From NCBI GenBank assembly GCA_002863125.1, contig PKEB01000019.1, positions 101,585 to 165,584 of the forward strand: DNA of 64,000 nucleotides, written 5' to 3'. The notes under the pieces are model-generated. The model was not told the origin of the DNA. It saw only the letters and a program-made list of their open reading frames with translations, and ran no database searches. Position numbers and translations under genes: made by a program. The stretch comes from Flavobacteriales bacterium (GTDB lineage: Bacteria > Bacteroidota > Bacteroidia > Flavobacteriales_D > Sanyastnellaceae). Below, in pieces: positions 59,782-64,000 of this stretch; the stretch's first letter is position 1; every line of letters starts with the position of its first letter.

Positions 59782-60921
59782 TTACCATGAAGCTAAAGCC
59801 ACACGGTTCCATGCGCCGTTATTGTAAGCATAAAAGTAACTTTCATCAAAAGCGATAGCTCCCTCTGATCCAACATCATTGGAATAAAGTGGCGCTGATG
59901 CCCACGTTGGAAACTGAGACAATTCTTCTTGTTGCGCTGAGGATACTGGCTTTAAGATATCAGGAGTGTTATCAATGTTGTGTGCATTGAAGTCAACAAG
60001 ACTCCATTCAGGAAACTGGCCGCTAAAAATAGGGTGAATGATTATCGGATTTTGGTAAATATCAGCCTCTGAAAAATTTGCAATGGTATAGGACTCTTGG
60101 CTTTGATTTGGTTGTGGTGGTGTGCCAATGGAGCTAACGCCGTTTGGAGGCAAAAAAGCAGTTGTCGGCTCATCGTTATTGTAGTCCGAAACATCCTCAT
60201 TGTTTACAGATGCTTCAATGGGAAATGGCTCACCATTGTCAGCCAAAATCATCCCTCCAAATAAGCCGCCAATACCACCAATAACGTCTCCAACGACATC
60301 CCCAACACCATCAACAACATCTCCAACGACATCCCCAACACCATCAACAACATCTCCAGCGACATCGGCTACCCATTCTCCTGCATCGTTCACAAAACCG
60401 CCAACTCCGTTGAGGACATCATCCAACCAGCCCCCAACTGTGTCAGCAAGCCCTTGAACAAAAGCAACTAAATCTTCAACCGCAGATACAGTGGATTCGA
60501 AGACATCAATGGCTCCATTAAGAATACCCCAATCATCAACTAGATCAGTGAAAGAGTTACCTAGATCATTGAATGCAGATGATACGGAGGTGTAAACACT
60601 TTCAACCGCAGATACAGTGGATTCGAAGAAATCAATGGCTCCATCAAGAATACCCCAATCATCAACTAGTTCAGTGAAAGAGTTACCTAGATCATCGAAT
60701 GTAGACGATACGAGGGTGTAACCACTTTCGACCGTATTACTTAATGTCTCAAGATCAAACCAGTTGGCAATCATATCGAAGGCTGACCCAAATGCCTCGA
60801 GAATAGATTGTTCAGAGGAGGTCAAACCGAAGTTATCATCGTCCGTGGACTCCTGCGCACGGCAGTCCAGTCCGAAGCACGTTAGAAAAGCCATGCAAAG
60901 CACGAAAATTAAATTTTTCAT
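59782..60921 (-). CDS. Secreted tail-fibre-like protein with 42-residue repeats (paralogue B)
   Basis: 379 residues from the ATG at 60921. Signal peptide 1-21 ends CRAQ. DDDNFGLTSSEQ starts the mature part and matches the neighbour's DDGFGLSQSEQ. Two tandem copies of a 42-residue helical unit lie near 64-147, then a Gly/Val/Asp repeat with an 11-residue period (GDVVDGVGDVV) near 195-225, then a beta region. The C-terminus has IDNTPDILKPVSSAQQ, a variant of the VDNTxDLDKP tail-fibre motif, and YFYAYNNGAWNRVAL. Start and upstream stop share one base (TGATG), so translation is coupled. Confidence 0.82.
   Translation of the reverse strand: MKNLIFVLCMAFLTCFGLDCRAQESTDDDNFGLTSSEQSILEAFGSAFDMIANWFDLETLSNTVESGYTLVSSTFDDLGNSFTELVDDWGILDGAIDFFESTVSAVESVYTSVSSAFNDLGNSFTDLVDDWGILNGAIDVFESTVSAVEDLVAFVQGLADTVGGWLDDVLNGVGGFVNDAGEWVADVAGDVVDGVGDVVGDVVDGVGDVVGDVIGGIGGLFGGMILADNGEPFPIEASVNNEDVSDYNNDEPTTAFLPPNGVSSIGTPPQPNQSQESYTIANFSEADIYQNPIIIHPIFSGQFPEWSLVDFNAHNIDNTPDILKPVSSAQQEELSQFPTWASAPLYSNDVGSEGAIAFDESYFYAYNNGAWNRVALASW
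60478..60729 (-). repeat. Tandem 126-bp duplication within paralogue B
   Basis: Two adjacent copies with 126-bp period (60478-60603 and 60604-60729) encode the 42-residue unit, differing at about ten positions. In frame, so protein length changes by whole units. Confidence 0.8.
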
Positions 60922-62021
60922 CACCAAGCGGAATCTAAATTGGTACGCTTCCACGTGTTCTCAGCGACGCAGACATAGAAGTATTCAGCGCTGCTGTAAA
61001 CCTCTCCTATTTGGCAGGGGGAATTGCTTGTAACAGGAGTATCGTCAACTAATTGAATCTTTTGAAGCAGCGCTTGCTCTAGAGCAAGCGAAATAGGTTT
61101 GTCGAGATCTGCAGTGTTGTCGACCTGGTCCAATCCAAAACTTCCGGGAGTTAGGCCATTTACCTGACCCTCAAAAACAGGATCAATAATGGTCGGGTTT
61201 ACCCACAGCTCTCCCCAAGCATTACCCTCTGAGGCTGACGAATAATAGTCGCTGGCCTCGTCAGTGAGCGTCGCATTTGGGTTTGTCAAAATAATCAGAG
61301 AGCCATTGGCCTCAGATTCGTTTCCTTGAGGGTTTAAAAGAAAAACATCAAACCCATCGGTATTAAGTGGCGAAGTGTAGGTGTCCTCTCCATCTTCGTA
61401 CGTGTCCTCTCCATCTTCTTCGGCATTAACGAAGTCGTTGTTGATATATTCACCTTCTTCCGAAAAGGTAGAGAGGTCCGCATCGTCATTATCACTGAGA
61501 ATCATGCCGAATGGATTTAAGCCTTCCAGAAAATTCACGGTATCTTCCAGGCCTTGAACGAGGGTTTCCAAGCCGTCTACTATGGCTTGAAAGTTTAATA
61601 CCTCGGATATTGTGCTAGCTACATCAGACAGTGTGTCACCGACGTCACTCACCCAATCCCCTACAGTACTTTGCAGGCCGCCTACGATGTCGTCCAGGCC
61701 GTCTACTATGCCTTGAAAGTCTAATACCTCGGATATTGTGCTAGCTACATCAGACAGTGTGTCACCGACGTCACTCACCCAATCCCCTACAGTAGATGCC
61801 AGTGTATTAATTGTAGATTCGAGAGCATTTACCACTCCCTCGAACGTATCCCAAATTGCTGCAAAGTCAATCAAATCACCGAAGTTAATAAGGATATCCT
61901 GTTCGCTCTGACTGAGCCCAAAGCCGTCATCATTGACATTATCCTGACCAAAAACTCCAGGACTATTCGGCAAAACACTCAGTAAACTGGCGATAAGAAT
62001 TATGGATATTAAATGTCTCAT
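60921..62021 (-). CDS. Secreted tail-fibre-like protein with 42-residue repeats (paralogue A)
   Basis: 366 residues. Signal peptide 1-25 ends GVFGQ. The mature part opens NDDGFGLSQSEQDILINF, nearly the same as the downstream paralogue. Near 70-165 a 42-residue unit (STVGDWVSDVGDTLSDVAST...) is tandemly repeated, twice in full. FGMILSDNDDADL follows, then an acidic Asn/Asp/Glu region with a duplicated EDGEDTY. The C-terminus has GLDQVDNTADLDKPIS (a tail-fibre motif), then AEYFYVCVAENTWKRTNL. No enzymatic motif. Possibly a coiled or helical-bundle stalk protein. Confidence 0.85.
   Translation of the reverse strand: MRHLISIILIASLLSVLPNSPGVFGQDNVNDDGFGLSQSEQDILINFGDLIDFAAIWDTFEGVVNALESTINTLASTVGDWVSDVGDTLSDVASTISEVLDFQGIVDGLDDIVGGLQSTVGDWVSDVGDTLSDVASTISEVLNFQAIVDGLETLVQGLEDTVNFLEGLNPFGMILSDNDDADLSTFSEEGEYINNDFVNAEEDGEDTYEDGEDTYTSPLNTDGFDVFLLNPQGNESEANGSLIILTNPNATLTDEASDYYSSASEGNAWGELWVNPTIIDPVFEGQVNGLTPGSFGLDQVDNTADLDKPISLALEQALLQKIQLVDDTPVTSNSPCQIGEVYSSAEYFYVCVAENTWKRTNLDSAW
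61575..61826 (-). repeat. Tandem 126-bp duplication within paralogue A
   Basis: Copies start at 61575 and 61701. About 75 consecutive bases in the middle of each copy look identical, suggesting recent duplication or gene conversion. Same 126-bp period as in paralogue B. Confidence 0.85.
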
Positions 62022-62032
62022 AATTGGTACTA

Positions 62033-64000
62033 TTACTTTTGCGGTTGAAGGAGAATGAACGGGTCGGCAGCCTCGACGGTTTCATCCCTTCCTTCTGATT
62101 TCTCGCTGGATTTTACATTTCGCTTGAGTTCTTTTTGGATGAATTGGAGCTGCGCTTGTCTTTCATTCAACCGAGCGATTGCGTTTTCGCGTACACTCAC
62201 ATTCAATGGGTCCTCAAAAACTTCTGCTAGGTATGGCAAGCTGTTTAGATCAACGCCGGCGTCTTGGGCTAATTTTTGAGCGTTATTAAAAATTGCTTTA
62301 ATCTGAGCTTCTTTCTTTTTGTCTCCACCTTGCATCTTCATGTTAGCTGCAATGGCGCCAACCTTTTGCGACTGTAGCGTGTTCGCAGCAATTCGTGGTG
62401 TAGAGTTGCTTTGAGTGACTGAGGGAGTATAAGTAGGGTCGAGACGTGCTAGAGCGTTTTCAATTTTCACCACTGAAGCTTCAATTTTTTCAACTTGTCG
62501 TGTCACTTCGTTTTCGTTCAAGCCGACAGCGACATTTACAACGGATGTCATTGCTCCTGGCTGACTTTCACTCCATGCAGTTCCTATGATCCACTTGTAA
62601 TCACTTGTCTGCATTTCTGAGGGGTGAACGCCAACTCCGTAACCGTCGTTGTTGCCAGATGGCAAAATGAAGTCACCACGCTCAACTTCACCCAGAACTT
62701 TCGTTGGAACCTGACCCATGAATGCAATCTGGGAGTATGCTGACGTTGCTTCTTGACCAGGCATCGCCCCAATTACTGTTGGATTAGTAGAAACGACCAT
62801 GTAACGCTCTGGATTTTCTATTTCTTTCCCGACTTCCCCCGCTGAAACTCCAAGCACGTCGCCGGGAGTATAAATAGCAGTCGGATCGGCTTTTTGCAGC
62901 CATTCGGCATAGTCGGCTCCACAGCTTTCGAATGCAACACCCCCATTTCCAACTCCACTTCCAGTCCATCCGTATGATCCGTAAACATGGAGCCCAAGAC
63001 TAGCAGCGTCATCAATTACATCAACTAAAGTGGTAGCCAAATCATCTGCACCAGCTCCTAAGTAGAAGCAACCCCAAATTTCTACTATGGCACTGATGAT
63101 GTCTTTAACCAACGTAATTGACCCGTCGACTAATCCTATTCCAAAGTCCGTCGTAAATACACCGAGCAAGTCACTCAAAGCATCGCCTGGTGCTTGGCCG
63201 CTGGAGTATACATCGTAGGCGGCATTGTTGTCATTAACGTCTGTGGCGCCTTCAATCATACCCATACCTGAATTCACGACTGGTCCAATCAATGCTCCGG
63301 CGCTACTAGTGAGTACGTTTAGGAACGCCGTCCCATAAGAAGCCCATTCTTGTGTCATATTCATACCCTCAATTCGACCGTGCACAATGTCACCAGCCTC
63401 AAATTGAATGTAATTTGAATTTCTGTGGGGCGCGCTACCAGCTAGGTCTATTATGAGAGCGGGCGATTGGTCAGACGCGCCGTACGAACTGGCTGCATTA
63501 CCGTTAATCGTTACCTGACCGTTTAATGTTGCTGCCCCCGTCACGTCCATGGTGCCGCCGACAGCGGTGTTACCAGAAACAGCATTTACGGTGAATTTAT
63601 TGGTCGCCACATCAAAATTTCCATCAACACCTGTTGCTCCGCTGACGTCGAGTGTGCTACTCAACGTTGTTGCCCCCGTCACAGCCATGGTGCCGCTGGC
63701 AGTTGTCGCTCCGCTAACGTTGAGTGTACTACCTAACGTTGTTGCTCCCGTCACAGCCATGGTGCCGCTGGCAGTTGTCGCTCCGCTAACGTTGAGTGTG
63801 CTACCTAACGTCGCTGCCCCCGTCACAGCCATGGTGCCTCCGACAGCTGTGTTACCAGAAACAGCACTTACGGTGAATTTATTGGTCGCCACATCAAAAT
63901 CTCCATCAACACCTGTTGCCCCGCTGACGTCGAGTGTGCTACCTAACGCCGCTGCCCCCGTCACATCCATGGTACCGCCGACAGCTGTATTACCAGAAAC
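62033..64000 (-). CDS. Tail-fibre-like repeat protein with peptidase G2-like C-terminal module, N-terminus beyond the window
   Basis: Open at the right edge; the visible part is 656 codons ending at 62033, and the frame continues into the next window (an ATG at 63970 is merely inside the repeats). The N-terminal visible third is made of Thr/Gly/Val/Ala repeats (VTGATTLGSTLNVSGATTAS and longer units with DVATNKFTV), then a hydrophobic middle. SCGADYAEWLQKADP, GDVLGV, YMVVSTNPTVIG, IAFMGQVPTKV and GDFILPSG align with the 5331-8303 protein. A long helical tail follows. First gene of the visible three-gene run. Confidence 0.85.
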   Translation of the reverse strand, partial: VSGNTAVGGTMDVTGAAALGSTLDVSGATGVDGDFDVATNKFTVSAVSGNTAVGGTMAVTGAATLGSTLNVSGATTASGTMAVTGATTLGSTLNVSGATTASGTMAVTGATTLSSTLDVSGATGVDGNFDVATNKFTVNAVSGNTAVGGTMDVTGAATLNGQVTINGNAASSYGASDQSPALIIDLAGSAPHRNSNYIQFEAGDIVHGRIEGMNMTQEWASYGTAFLNVLTSSAGALIGPVVNSGMGMIEGATDVNDNNAAYDVYSSGQAPGDALSDLLGVFTTDFGIGLVDGSITLVKDIISAIVEIWGCFYLGAGADDLATTLVDVIDDAASLGLHVYGSYGWTGSGVGNGGVAFESCGADYAEWLQKADPTAIYTPGDVLGVSAGEVGKEIENPERYMVVSTNPTVIGAMPGQEATSAYSQIAFMGQVPTKVLGEVERGDFILPSGNNDGYGVGVHPSEMQTSDYKWIIGTAWSESQPGAMTSVVNVAVGLNENEVTRQVEKIEASVVKIENALARLDPTYTPSVTQSNSTPRIAANTLQSQKVGAIAANMKMQGGDKKKEAQIKAIFNNAQKLAQDAGVDLNSLPYLAEVFEDPLNVSVRENAIARLNERQAQLQFIQKELKRNVKSSEKSEGRDETVEAADPFILLQPQK
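63661..63870 (-). repeat. 72-bp tandem repeats in the head region
   Basis: Three CCATGG-containing units recur at 72-bp spacing (about 63685, 63757, 63829), each encoding a 24-residue motif; a longer variant with VDGDFDVATNKF interrupts the run on both sides. Confidence 0.8.

Noticed and set aside
60301..60400. Short direct repeats as a possible iteron or origin
   Set aside because: The 33-bp repeats encode the GDVVDGVGDVV protein repeat in frame, and no replication gene is near.
63661..63870. CRISPR-like array
   Set aside because: The regular 72-bp units have no variable spacers and encode an in-frame protein repeat.
59782..64000. Intact prophage
   Set aside because: Tail-fibre-like parts are present, but signal peptides and the absence of capsid, terminase, portal, integrase and lysis genes argue against it within this window.

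Overview
The window is a piece of a Bacteroidota chromosome, most likely a marine member of the Flavobacteriales. Evidence for this: several secreted proteins end in a type IX secretion (T9SS) sorting domain (YPNP...GxYxV pattern); the T9SS/gliding lipoprotein SprE (PorW) is present; Bacteroidota-restricted families DUF4270, DUF4296 and DUF4837 are present; the ATP synthase cluster is atpBEFHAG without atpD/atpC; and promoters fit the Bacteroidota -7 consensus TAnnTTTG. Coding is dense, with many ATGA/GTGA stop-start overlaps.

Layout. (1) 1-8.5 kb is a visibly A+T-richer accessory region: a PKD-repeat secreted protein running off the left edge, a cupredoxin/T9SS protein, a small lipoprotein, then a 990-residue tail-fibre-like secreted protein. 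The latter lies between an intact tRNA-Asn gene (8495-8568) and an 18-bp exact copy of that tRNA's 3' end at 4827-4844, as an element inserted at the tRNA 3' end would leave. (2) 8.7-21.1 kb is core: PfkB kinase, M23 peptidase, SprE, bactofilin, AtpZ/AtpI-like proteins, F1Fo ATP synthase and an NtrY-like histidine kinase. (3) 21.1-25.6 kb: two beta-barrel-like proteins, a cyclase/formamidase, a PLP decarboxylase and a GNAT enzyme. (4) 25.6-34.2 kb: glmS-DUF4270-GT5-like protein, divergent from panC-tatA-MltD-DUF4837-BNR lipoprotein. (5) 34.2-50.6 kb: M1 peptidase, FKBP, thiL-asnB-GT4-nitronate monooxygenase-DCC run, uvrC, epimerase, then DUF4296-pyrC-DPM1-like-RluB-like-YraN and two envelope proteins. 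(6) 50.7-59.6 kb: T9SS hydrolase-fold protein, nitric oxide synthase oxygenase, DEAD-box helicase, a lipoprotein coupled to a radical SAM protein, and a CotH-type T9SS protein. (7) 59.7-64 kb is again A+T-richer: three minus-strand genes for secreted proteins built from phage tail-fibre-like parts, ending at a strong hairpin terminator.

The most novel material is region 7 and its paralogue in region 1. The 5331-8303 and 62033-64000 proteins share a C-terminal module (GADYAEWL, GDVxGV, MVVS, GQVPxKV, GDxIxxSG) resembling the phage tail-protein peptidase G2 region, preceded by repetitive Gly/Thr/Val-rich head-like repeats. The next two genes encode paralogous proteins with a tandem 42-residue helical repeat, a VDNTxDLDKP-type tail-fibre motif and a YFYxxxxxxWxR ending. 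All those with a visible N-terminus have signal peptides, so this looks like domesticated tail-fibre parts used at the cell surface, not a prophage; no capsid, terminase or integrase gene is seen.

A second theme is transcription: seven genes place a -7-like box exactly four bases before their start codon, which predicts leaderless mRNAs. All assignments come from reading the sequence; no database search was possible.
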